Source: Diphasiastrum complanatum
Lineage: Eukaryota; Streptophyta; Lycopodiopsida; Lycopodiales; Lycopodiaceae
DNA length: 64,000 bases
NCBI GenBank assembly: GCA_029204225.1
Contig: CM055102.1
Coordinates: 17,504,223 to 17,568,222, forward strand
Direction of reading: 5' to 3'
Made by a program: the position numbers and the translations under genes. The stretch's first letter is position 1. Every line of letters begins with the position of its first letter. The notes beneath the pieces were generated by a model. The model had not been told where the DNA came from, did no database searches, and saw nothing but the letters and a program-made list of their open reading frames with translations. Positions 10,660 to 20,280 of the stretch are shown here, in pieces.

Positions 10660-11178
10660 CTATGCATCTAAAATTTTTTTAGGTAATTGAGTTAATCCTA
10701 AAATAGCTCTAATTGTAGGATCTTCAATCAATGATATGGGCAAATGTCCTAGAGCAATCTGGTCATGATTCAATGCATTACGATCATGAGTTGGAAATTC
10801 GTATTCCTCGGTCATTGACAAACAGTTGATAGGGCACAACTCGACACAGTTTCCACAGAATATGCAAAATCTAAAATCAATTATGCTGTAACTTTTTAAT
10901 TGCTTCTTTCTTATGTTTTTCTTGAATTCCCAATCAACAACAGATAAATTAATTGGACATACAGGAACACATATTTCACAAGCAATACATTTGTCGAATT
11001 CGAAGTGAATACGTCCATGGAATCGCTCAGGTGGAGCTGATTTTTTGTAAGGATATTGAATGGTAATGGGTAAATGATCCATGTGATTTAGGATCACCAT
11101 GAAAATCTGACCAATGTATTTTGCGGCTTGTATTGCTTGTTGACCATAGATTTGGAGTCCCTTGACCATAAAAAACAT
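10660..11178 (-). pseudogene. ndhI: ndhI copy of plastid origin (frame still open)
   Basis: The frame encodes the ferredoxin-like iron-sulfur subunit of the plastid NAD(P)H dehydrogenase complex, which works in cyclic electron flow at the thylakoid. I place the start at 11178 (MFFMVKGLQ), giving 172 codons; 14 further codons upstream are open but not part of the known protein. Both 4Fe-4S motifs are present: [12 protein letters not shown] and [12 protein letters not shown]. Several normally conserved positions differ, for instance an extra Ile before DFRFCIFCG and LGHLP in place of LGRLP. Being outside the plastid and next to a broken ndhA, it is most likely a non-functional NUPT gene whose frame has not yet been broken. 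Confidence 0.85.
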
Positions 11179-11268
11179 ATTAAATATCCTGGAATGAATT
11201 ATTTGGTTTGTGTCTTTCACCTTACAAATTGAATCAATTTGAACATTTAGTTAATTATAATGAATATT

Positions 11269-11840
11269 TCATAGTAGAAAAAGTTCAAAAGAAGCTGTTA
11301 GTAATAGATTACCCAAAGCAACGGGCAAGAGGAATTTCCAACCAAGATCTACCAGTTGATCCATTCTTACTTTGGGTAAAGTCCCCGTCGTTGCGATAGA
11401 AATAAACAAAACCAAATAAGCTTTTGCTAATGTAATTATGATTTGTATTGTGATACTGAAAAACCCACTACCTTTATTGATTACATTCCATCCCAACTAG
11501 TCGAAATTTAGTACGAATGAGACGAAAAAATTTCATTTGCCCAAATAAAAAATTGTTACAACTAATGAGGAACTTAGTAAGCTTTGTAAAGAAACAACAT
11601 AGATTGAGTCAAATTTAATACATGAATACTCAGTCTGATAACCCGCAACCAATTCCAATACTCGGTTTGATAACTCGCAACCAATTCCTCTTCTGTTTCT
11701 AGTAAGTCGAAAGGCAATCTTTCACATTTTCATAGGGATGAAATGAAGAAAGCTACGAAACCTATGGACTGACGAGATAGATTCCATCCCCAAAAACCAT
11801 ATTTAGCTTGTGCTTCAACTATAGCAACTGTACTCAAGCT
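11269..11840 (-). pseudogene. ndhA: ndhA exon 2 copy of plastid origin, broken
   Basis: Minus-strand translation gives [18 protein letters not shown], then [17 protein letters not shown], and, after damage, a C-terminal membrane part ending in FELFLL at 11269. This is the membrane subunit A of the plastid NDH complex. An in-frame stop precedes CERLPFD. A 32-bp tandem duplication (11625-11656 and 11657-11688, three mismatches) repeats the segment for ELVA.YQTEY and shifts the frame. Further stops follow before the intact 75-codon tail (11496-11269). The 5' exon is absent from the window. Confidence 0.85.
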
Positions 11841-12300
11841 GTTAGATAATTATAGTTCGTGTCGACATTGCTGTTAACATCTCTATTCCAAAACCACACA
11901 TGAGACTTTAGGGTCATGTGGCTCCCCAATGGCATTTGGAGAGAGTCCTCAATGATTCACCTCCTGCGATAAAATTGAATTGATAAGACCAATTTTGAAT
12001 CTATCTGAACCTTTACAATTCGTTGCTGGTACTGACTCAGATCCCTTAATGAAAAACTATACGCTTTTCTCGTGCGCATTCAATTTCTTTACCTTTATAT
12101 CCATTTAGGTTCCATTTCTAAAATTGATTCCGAATTGAAATTTGAACTATTATTATTCATTAGAGATTGCAATTGTAAAAGGGATTACTTCATTCTCTTC
12201 ATAAATGACAATCATAGAACATCGATGTCTGCAAATTCAATCCAATGTTACATTATGAACAATGTCATTTGAGATGAAAAGGTCATTCAAATGCGTAAAA
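11841..12300 (-). other. ndhA group II intron remnant
   Basis: The sequence upstream of exon 2 on the minus strand is non-coding and AT-rich, in the place of the plastid ndhA group II intron. The first ndhA exon was not found. The assignment rests mainly on position. Confidence 0.45.
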
Positions 12301-12400
12301 AAATCCTGGCCCTACTTGAATTGTCGATAGAACAATACAAGTGATAGAGTTATGAAATCCCTCTCTTTTGACAACAAGCCATCACAAGACCTCGACTTTA

Positions 12401-13015
12401 GAGTATATCTGTACACACAAGAGCTATTCCAAGTGTATCTTGATATGGTTTTGCATTCTCATCAGTTGATTGTCAAAATTCATGTGATTGAATAGCTCAC
12501 GAAGATGGAAACCAAATTACCTTCATAGGTTTGAGATACATATTAATCTCCCATATTATAATCGCGAAAAGAAAAACTGACCTCTTGTTAGGCCAGATCG
12601 TAATTGATTAATAAAATAGCACCTAGCTTCTAACATTTTCTAACAAATGCTAATAGTGCTGAAAAATGAAATGTTGTGCAACATGTTTAGTTAAATTGAT
12701 GATAATGTATGGAATAGGTGTTGTTTTGCAGTCAATGATTGTCCAATTTAGTAGCTTGTAAACAATCTTGTTTTCTTGTACATAGGCTTGCTACTTTTTT
12801 ATATTTATTTGGACATTCACTAACACATGGTACATGTTTCATGTTATTGTCATTTGCACGATAATTCAAGATAGCATTTAGCAAAATTTAGCATATCATA
12901 CTTTGGCAAAAAGCAGAAGATAGCAGCTTGCAAATTGATATCTACAAAAATTTGAAAACTGGTCCTTATTCTTTGATTCACCTTTGCATCTCCCATTATA
13001 AATCTATTATAGACA
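12401..13015. other. Gene-free stretch before the Helitron-like gene
   Basis: About 600 bp of AT-rich DNA joins the plastid insertion to the Helitron-like gene. I see no frame, tRNA or repeat that I can name in it. Confidence 0.4.
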
Positions 13016-13548
13016 ATGCAAAAACCATCACATTTACGATCAAGCCACACATTGAATGAAAGACGCAAAGCAGCCAAAGAAAAATTCATGGAAAAAAAGA
13101 AAACAACATTTGCTCCTTACTCTGATGGGCGGTTCGACATCGCTAGATTTCAAAATCTATGGAAAAATATTTGCGATGGAATCCTTGGCTTAATGAAGTG
13201 TTGTTTGATATGCGGAAATGTCACGTTTTCCAACCAAAAGAAAGACATGAAAGCTAAGAATATGGGTCGAGCTATCCCACCATATGCAATAGCCAACACA
13301 TTTATGTGGGGGTATACATATGCAAATGACAACCAAACGAGTTGGCATACATGTCCTTTATGTAAGGCTTATCCATATCGTATCAAATACATAGTCTTTT
13401 TCTCTCCTACATATATACAAACCATTCTAAAAATACATGTATCGAACTTGCAATTGTTGTCGATCCCAGAATTGCAAAGACTTGTAAATATGGATTTCCG
13501 TTTGACCCAAGTGTATCTTGTACTGAGTTGGACACTAAAACTGAATGA
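13016..13548 (+). pseudogene. Helitron-like Rep/helicase, N-terminal (DUF6570-like) part
   Basis: The frame from the ATG at 13016 shows two CxxC pairs (CLICGNVTF and CPLCKAY), the phrase MGRAIPPYAIANTFMWG between them, and then SIPELQRLVNM. In intact Helitron-type proteins this zinc-binding N-terminal region (DUF6570-like) precedes the HUH nuclease. Here only about 25 codons follow before the sequence jumps, in another frame, to the far end of the Rep region. The HUH nuclease core is therefore missing. The start at 13016 is the first ATG of the frame; the original start may lie upstream. The family call is from motif memory. Confidence 0.6.
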
Positions 13549-14085
13549 TGGAAATATTTTTGGCCAAGGTACGAAGATCGGAATGTGGTACCCTATCACC
13601 CGACAGTGCTTTTGTTATGGCAAGCACACATGAATCTACAACGAATCACAAACACGGGTTGGTCATACTATGTTTTAAAATACGCAATGAAATCAGAACC
13701 TATAGGATCATTGAACCTGAATGCTGCTGATGCCAAGAGAATAGGATTGAATCATTAAGACAAAAACGTATTGAAATTGATATCTAGTTATGTCTTGACA
13801 AAACCGATATCATTACCAGAAATTAGGTTCATGTGTTTGCAAATCCCTATCATCAAGAGAAGTGAAGCAATTTAATACATCGATAGTTCACCACCAGAAA
13901 TGCGTCGCAAATTTGTCAGTTTTAACAACACAATCCTGTTGCATCCAATTGATATCTACACATACAGGCCCGAAGTCCTCGAAAACATTACTTTTTGTAA
14001 CTATTGGCATCAATTCGTTGTGACCAAAAAGAAAAGATCTCTTCAAAAAGAACTATATATTGATCAGCTAGGATACTATCTATAA
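13549..14085 (+). pseudogene. Helitron-like Rep, C-terminal part
   Basis: From 13549 the frame reads WKYFWPRYEDRNVVPYHP then LLLWQAHMNLQRI, matching the end of the Helitron Rep domain, where proteins usually have VVPYNP..LL...AHINVE. It goes on with SYYVLKYAMKSEP, ISLPEIRFMCLQIPI and YIDSSPPEMRRKFV, typical of the linker between the rolling-circle nuclease and the helicase. Stops interrupt it near 13757, 13786 and 13873. The HxH motif and tyrosines of the nuclease core are not found, so this copy could not cut DNA by itself. Confidence 0.65.
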
Positions 14086-15772
14086 AAAAACAATAGAATA
14101 GTCAGATTCACAAATTACCATCCAGCATATCAAACTGAAGGATTTTTTTTTTAATATATTGTTGGAAAATGCGAATTCCGAAAAGAAAGAGAGCTTCTGA
14201 GCTCCGTCAACAAAGATGGATCTTATTACACGGAATGCATATTGCGTGATATCATTCGAAGCGAGAAAGATATTGAATGCTATGTTCAAGATTATACAAA
14301 TAAACAGATGCTGCAAGATGAGCAGCGACAACAGATCGTGAACATTCTATTGCAACACAAATCATTTTCGTGTGACTCTCTATTTCAAGTTGTATCTGAA
14401 CAAGTAGATGGCAATGTGACATCTTTGGCGAAAGATAACAAGGATGCATTGGGTATTGTACACAAATTTGAATCTTTTTGAAATACCTCGTTGACAATGG
14501 AACATGAAAATATCTACTCACTTTTGATATCAGAAACTTCAAGCATTTTTGTGCTTTCGGGTACACCTTGAAGTGGGAAAGCGTACTCACTTGACAAATT
14601 GAACAGACCCGTGTTGCTTTGTGCTACTACTGGTGCCGCTGCATCAAGAGTTAGCAAACGTGCAACAACAATGCACAACATGTTTTCCATCCCTGTCAAT
14701 GGCTTATATGTACAAAATTTAATGCCAACTGACATACGTTTCAGAACAATACTTGCTGCTGAATATATCATTATCGATGAGATATCCATGATGACCGCAC
14801 AGACATTACGACTTGTTGTGCATAAAAATAAATCAAATAAAATCCACCCCATGCAATGCACCTTTTAAAAATTATATTCTATTATTAGTCGGTGATCATG
14901 CAAATTGCCAGCAATATCCAGACATCGAACAGAAAGTTTATGCTCAATATGTCACATTTTGACATCTGCATATTGGAAAATGGCTACTCAACTGCATTTG
15001 AGTCACTCCATTAGACATTCATCTGACACCTTGTACCTATCATTTTTGAACACGATAAGATTTCGAAAACCCACATTTCAAGAGATTGACAATACGTTAA
15101 ACACACAAATTGTTCCAGAAGACCAACTCTTCCAAATGATCAACTCTGATGTCACTATCATATGTACACACAAAGAAAATGTAAGAAAATATAACAAATA
15201 TGCATTGTAAAAACTCTTTCAAGAAAATGACATTACGAAAGTGCCCATGAAAACAAATGCAGCAGACAACACGGACTTGAAATCATGGCTTGAAGATCAT
15301 ACATTCCACCAACTAGAAGAAATTGCCAAGAATCCAAAGATAATGATTCTTTCAAATTTGGACATACAAAATGGCATTGTGAATGGAGCAACGGGAACAA
15401 TCGAAGACTTCATCTAGTCTAAAAATGACAAGGAAATAGACTCTATTATGATAAAACTCGATGCGACCAATAAAAAAATAAAAATCACTCCATCCACAGT
15501 GTGCAAAATTAGATATGATTCAAAAAACCTACTATAAATGTACCTTCCCACTGACATTGGCATATGCTATCACAGCCCATAAATCACAAGGCACAACGAT
15601 CCATGGCACCGCCATACTTGATATTCAAAAAACATTCAGTCCAGGCCTAATGTATGTGATGTTGTCCCGAGTCACCAAACGAAAACACATATTCATCACA
15701 CGTAAATTGACTCCTGACGATTTTGATCCAGTGCCACGTATTGTAAGCCAAGAAACCATTTCACCAATGTAA
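14086..15772 (+). pseudogene. Helitron-like Pif1-family helicase, broken
   Basis: This is the SF1B (Pif1/RecD-like) helicase part of the same protein, which would unwind DNA during rolling-circle transposition. In order: DEQRQQIVNILL; a Walker A region reading SGTP-stop-SGKA (stop at 14569-14571, one base from Gly); LLCATTGAAASR; Walker B YIIIDEISMM; LLLVGDHA, then a one-base loss at about 14902 before LPAISRHR; a helicase core to 15210; IMILSNLDIQNGIVNGATG; and the last motifs LAYAITAHKSQGTT and YVMLSRVTKRKHIFI, ending at 15772. At least four stops and two frame changes show long decay. It follows directly on the Rep part. Confidence 0.85.
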
Positions 15773-15922
15773 TTTTCATTTATCAGTACAACTTCGATGT
15801 CATGCCTTTCATGGGATTGAGCCAGGTGTGTGCACTTTCTTAAATTTGTTTTTAGTATTTATTTTCCGTGTTCCATACATAAAGCACATGTTTTGCTATT
15901 TTTCCCTTTCGTTTGAAAACAG
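15773..15922 (+). other. Gap between helicase and GIY-YIG gene
   Basis: About 150 bp. A GT-rich donor-like GCCAG|GTGTGT at about 15825 and an acceptor-like AAACAG at 15917-15922 could bound an intron with an upstream non-coding exon. No further gene is seen. Confidence 0.35.
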
Positions 15923-16759
15923 ATCATCGACATGACAACACATGAAATTACAGAGGCAGAAGAAGTACATTGCTTCCTTTTTTGTTCGTTTGTGTAAATG
16001 CAATGTCCCAAAAAATATATGCACAGGATTTTTGCTTTCTATTCTATGACAACGATTGATATTCTCAAATTCTTTGATAGCTATTTCGGAAACTGAAAGA
16101 GGAAACAAGAACATCACAACTTGTGACCTCCGAGCAACTGGATGAGGTACATATTTATCCCTCCACACGACAAATGTTTCTCTTGAATGCATGTGGGATT
16201 GAACCGAGCGAATACAAAAATGGCTTCCATAGCAGCTACACAATGAGCACCTTTATTACATCACAAAAGCATGCTAGAGAAGCTTATGTGCATCAATATC
16301 ATGGAGATCCTATAGAAGGTACAAACTTGTATTTCTTTTCTTTTTGTGCACATTTTTTTTATGGTGTTTGTTGTTAACATTTTCATCTTACGAAAATATC
16401 ATGATTTCCATATTCTGTTTTCAGGATTTCCAAAGCATTTTTACAAGCTGTTTGCGATTTCAATTCCAAGCTCGATACAAACAAATTGAGCTTCTATTCA
16501 GCACTTCGAGGCCCACTGTGACAAGGGATATTATGCAATCCGAAATTTGTACTTTGGATATAATATCGCAATTTCTGATTGGAGAGGAATGACTCGTGCA
16601 AAATTAACTACTATTCAAAATGATCTTGGCAGATAGCTTGGGCACATCTCAGAAACAGGAGTGCGCCTCACTGATGGCCCAATCTCCATTGATACTGTGT
16701 TGAAAGTCCTTGAGAGAGAGATCCTTGACACACCAACCGTTGCAGCGACTAATTCACAG
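15923..16759 (+). pseudogene. GIY-YIG gene, upstream exons (domain not recognised)
   Basis: Three exon-like blocks with matching splice signals join in frame. The first, 15923-15964, has an ATG at 15932 and a donor GTACAT. The second, 16081-16318, follows a TTGATAG acceptor, encodes 79 residues (EQLDEVHIYPSTRQMF and GFHSSYTMSTFITSQK are visible) and ends at GTACAA. The third, 16425-16759, follows TTTTCAG and contains LDTNKLSFYSALR, YYAIRNLYFG and IAISDWRGMTRAKL, then SETGVRLTDGPISI. In the third exon the frame must change between the first two motifs, and a stop stands at 16634-16636, so the gene is broken. I do not recognise this protein region; it is not the helicase and not a reverse transcriptase that I can see. 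Confidence 0.55.
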
Positions 16760-16850
16760 GTTTGCAATTTGCAACAACTCTAAATTACGTTGCGTTATGC
16801 ATGCAACTTATTGCATACCTAAATATTCATTGCATACTGACAAATAGCAG

Positions 16851-17347
16851 CCCATGGATCTCCAAATTTCGCAACAAACAACTCAACCACCATCTTCCAG
16901 CATCGAGGTATGCATGCAGAACTATAATTTATGTTCTTCAATTTCACATGAATCTTGTTCCACCATGAAAAACTTCATAATGAAAAAGACATCTTTCTTG
17001 CAGAATGCCTCGCCTCCACCTTCAAAAAGGCCACGAAAAAACACATCACACTATACAAAATAGTATCACGTGTCGGCAAGTTGATTTACATCGGACAAAC
17101 TACCAACTTAAATAGGCGTGTGCATGAACACGCTCGCAAACCACCCAAGAAAATGCTTTCGTCCAAGACACATTCTAGTTTTTTTGATGCCTTTCATGTT
17201 GACATACTAGAAATTGTCGAAGATCATTCAATTGCAAATAGATTAGAGAACTTTTATATCAAAATGTACAAATCTCAGAACATGAAACTTTGCAACAACT
17301 TGGCTGGTCACCCTTCAAGCTCGCGCAGATATTGGTACCTAAAATGA
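16851..17347 (+). pseudogene. GIY-YIG nuclease domain, last exons of the spliced gene
   Basis: A short exon at 16851-16907 (PMDLQISQQTTQPPSSSIE) continues in frame from the exon ending at 16759 and closes at a GTATGC donor. The last exon starts at 17004 after TTCTTGCAG with NASPPPSKRPRKN, a basic proline-rich linker. Within about 50 bases the frame shifts into the nuclease domain: ITLYKIVSRVGKLIYIG, then QTTNLNRRVHEH with the catalytic Arg, and RLENFYIKMY with the catalytic Glu, ending with LCNNLAG. This is the complete GIY-YIG fold order. Such domains nick or cut DNA in homing endonucleases, UvrC, Slx1 and Penelope-like elements. No reverse transcriptase lies beside it, so a Penelope element is not supported. 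Confidence 0.8.
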
Positions 17348-17618
17348 CGATCTTGCATATGACAAAACTTCAAAAAAACATTTGCTTGTAAATATTTAGT
17401 ACCTTCAATTCATGTTGCTCTTTGTCTGGCTTTACCACGTTTTTGTTATAAGCTGCGCTTGGAATGGCATGTCAATCAAATTCATTGATCATCCTAATTT
17501 TTGTTGCACTCTGCGCTTCCAATGGCATGTTAATTAGATTCGTTACTCATCCTAGTTGACTCGCTTCTGCTTTTGCGTTTCTGCGCCCTATGCTAGTGGG
17601 ACAAAATTGCGTTGCTAG
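17348..17618 (+). other. 3' flank of the GIY-YIG gene with a 50-bp duplication
   Basis: No gene. Two diverged units of about 50 bp, both starting CTGCGCTT..AATGGCATGT, lie at 17453-17502 and 17511-17560. Confidence 0.7.
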
Positions 17619-17772
17619 TTTAAATATTAGTGCACATATGGCACTTTCTAGCCTAAAGGTCCAATGTTGGACTTATATGCGCAGAATGCCAACTAGTTGC
17701 TTGATCCTAATATTTTCAACTCTCTACCACATTCATGTAGCGTTTGGGTTTACTATAAGAGCTTTTTGCCGA
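17619..17772 (+). repeat. Repeat B, copy 2
   Basis: 154 bp matching 2216-2367, starting TTTAAATATTAGTGCAC and ending TTTTGCCGA. It lies between the GIY-YIG gene flank and Copia-B. It could be the terminal segment of the Helitron-like element or an independent small repeat. Confidence 0.8.
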
Positions 17773-18281
17773 GTGGGTCTGTCACACAATGCTTAAACCA
17801 AGAAGATCAATAGATGATGTTGTAGCTGTTATGCACATATCATCCTAAATTTTGCTAATCTAGATTGAATTATTGTCTGCTTATTGTTTGCGTATCTCAT
17901 TCGCTTTGTTTAATCTATTCCACACATTGTTTCAATCTTGTTAAATGCTAAATTAACTAAAACAAAGATCAGCAGTGTCTGTCTACATTCTGGAGGACTG
18001 TAGGAATGATATAGTAGGTAGTGACCAGCAATCACATCCAAACTCCATCCTAATTCATTCGCGTTTCATTTCGTTTCGTCATTCGATTCGCATCAGTGGT
18101 ATCAAAGCTCGATTCTCATCAATAGTAGTCAGAGCCTGATTCCCATCAGTGGTATCAGAGCATCAAAGTCGGTAGTCAGAACAAATTATAGTCTGACATA
18201 GTCGCAAAGCTATCAGATCCAAGAGACAAGCATTCAAAACAAGAAACCAGAAAGAACAACTGAAGAACACGATCTACATCA
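17773..18281 (+). repeat. Copia-B 5' LTR/leader region with two primer-site-like motifs
   Basis: Non-coding sequence upstream of the Copia-B gag. TGGTATCAAAGC at 18097 and TGGTATCAGAGCA at 18150 both resemble the initiator tRNA-Met primer site; the first directly follows GCATCAG and is the likely original, with the second inside a local duplication of the CATCAGTGGTATCA phrase. The LTR left edge was not found; no matching 3' LTR was recognised after 29 kb. Confidence 0.5.
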
Positions 18282-19268
18282 ATGGCTTCAATACGTAGTA
18301 TACAATCAAAGATCCGCACAATCCTCGACTCATCAGGGTCGAACTTCCTAGCATGGAAGTTAAAACCTCTTTTGTATTAAAGGGAGAAGGATTATTTCCC
18401 TGGGTAGACGGCACCGAGGAGATGCCTACACTCCAATGCAAGAGAGATGTGGGATACCTTACTCACAAGATTTCAAACAAAATCACACAGTCAGATCATG
18501 CTTCTTGAAGATCAGCTGACAAACCTACAATGGGATGGCAAAGACCTCACCTCCTTTATCAAAAAGATGAAGGATTTGTTCCTCTCATTACACAATTCCG
18601 GAGCAGAGAATGCAGTATCAGCAGAGAAGCAGCTAACCTATCTGTTAAGAGCTTTACCAAGATCCTTCTAGACAACCCGAATGTTGCTAGCAAAGAATCC
18701 AGCCATGACACTCAAAAAGGTAGTGATCGAGATTCAAGAAGAAGTCGAAGCTCGTGAGCACCTTGATCACAATGATGCTTCTGACCAAGCTCTCTACAAC
18801 AACAAGGAGAAGACAAAGAAGCAGTTCAAGCCTAAGAGGGAGTCAAACCGAAGGCAGGATCGAGACCAGCAAGTAGAGGGAGCCAACAAAGGCAAATGGA
18901 AGAACAAAGAAAAGCCGAAACAGCAGAATGGAGACAAGAAAACATGTGTGAGATGCAAACGCGAAGGACATACTGTCAATTTGTGCTGGCTAAATCCGAA
19001 GATTGAGTGTATCCATTGTCATAAGAAGGGTCATGCAGCCACAGACTATTTCCAGAACTCAAGAAACAGACAAGCTCAAGGCAGACGGGAGAACAATAAT
19101 AGTTCATCCTACGTTGAAGAGCCAGAGCTCGAAGATGGGCGCAGAAAGATCAAATCATGGAAATTCGACCGCCTACATCTGTGTAGACATGTGTGCAGTA
19201 TCAACACCTGACACACAGGAGGCAATCCTTGATTCAGGAACAACCTCGCACTTCGTTACATCAAGATG
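18282..19268 (+). pseudogene. Copia-B gag and start of protease, broken
   Basis: The reading starts at the ATG at 18282 (MASIRSIQSKI), related to Copia-G (MASISSIQSKI at 51584, minus). A deletion and frame changes disturb it around 18365-18450. The next block has WDTLLTRFQTKSHSQIML, a lysine-rich linker, and two zinc knuckles: CVRCKREGHTVNLC is complete, the second (CIHCHKKGHAATDY) has lost its last Cys. The protease motif AILDSGTTSHFV follows near 19230. Gag forms the particle; the protease would mature it. Stops prevent a full protein. Confidence 0.75.
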
Positions 19269-20280
19269 AATAATGTCTGACTTTCGTAGTGTAGATCCAT
19301 CAAGATTTATCATTCTTGGAGATAGATCAAAGCATCAAGTAAATGGTATTGGTTAATTATGGCTCAACACAAGCGACAGAGACAGATGACTCGAAGATGT
19401 TTTGTCTATTAGTCGCAAGAATAGCAGATGCTGGGATGTGTGTGACGTTCTCAGACGAAGCATGCAATGTCGTTGATGCAAGCACCAGTACATTGATTAC
19501 ACAAGGTAGAAGAAAATGCAACCTGTATCACTTGAAGGTATGCCTACCTGCAGATTAATTACATCAAACTCATGATTATTCGTCAGATATTCTATGGCAC
19601 GGGAGACTATGCCATATGAACTCAATGACATTGTATCAAGCAAGCCATCATGGAGCTATCACAAGGGTGAGCATTTTGAATGCAACCAGTTTGATGACAT
19701 GTGATGCATGTATAAAAGGTAAGATGTCACGTACTCCTTTTGTCAAGGACTCCTACAGAATGACAAAGATTCTGGAGCTAGTACATTCGGACATTTGTGG
19801 ACCTTTCGACGTGATCTCAGTATGAGGCTCGAAGTACTATATCACCTTTATTGATGACTACAGTAAGTTCGTCCGAGTCTACTTCATTCACAATAAATCA
19901 GATGCATTTAATAAGTTCACAGAATATGTGAACTGGGCAGAAAGATGCACAGGGAACAAGGTGAAGTAGATCAGAACATATTGAGGTGGAGAATACATCT
20001 TATACCAATTTACTGATTTTTGCAATGATCGAGGAATCATTCACAGAAGGACAACATCTTATACACCGCAACACAATGGTGTTGCAGAAAGAAAGAGCAA
20101 GACTCTTATGGAAGTCACTAGGTGCATGATGGCCTATTTGAAGGCTCCAAGGGTGTTGTGGGATGAAGTAGTAGCTACAGCTGCCTACATTGAGACCATA
20201 ATAGGAAAATTTGGTGTTCCTCACACAATACCACACGAACTAAACCCAATCTGACTCACATTCGAATCTTTGGTTGTGTA
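19269..20280 (+). pseudogene. Copia-B protease-integrase region, broken
   Basis: Recognisable parts are the GAG-pre-integrase segment (TMPYELND-like; MNSMTLYQASHHGAI), the start of the integrase core with LELVHSDICGPF at about 19780, a second part with the GEYI...GIIHRRTT phrase, and GVAERKSKTL at about 20085. These give the D, D and E regions of the DDE integrase that inserts cDNA. Many stops split it; the longest intact frames are about 70 codons. Confidence 0.7.

Larger units (their letters stand above)
10560..12400. other. Nuclear insertion of plastid DNA (ndhI-ndhA region)
   Basis: Minus-strand order is ndhA intron, ndhA exon 2, a 90-bp gap, then ndhI, the order of the plastid ndhA-ndhI-ndhG operon. 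Both genes carry changes that would not be tolerated in a plastid, and the flanks are nuclear repeats, so this is a NUPT and not plastid DNA. The edges are uncertain: plastid-like sequence is clear from about 10.65 to 12.3 kb, and ndhG is not recognisable downstream of ndhI. Confidence 0.8.

Noticed and set aside
17004-17347. GIY-YIG domain as part of a Penelope-like retroelement
   Set aside because: No reverse transcriptase motif is found on either strand nearby, and the exons upstream encode something else.
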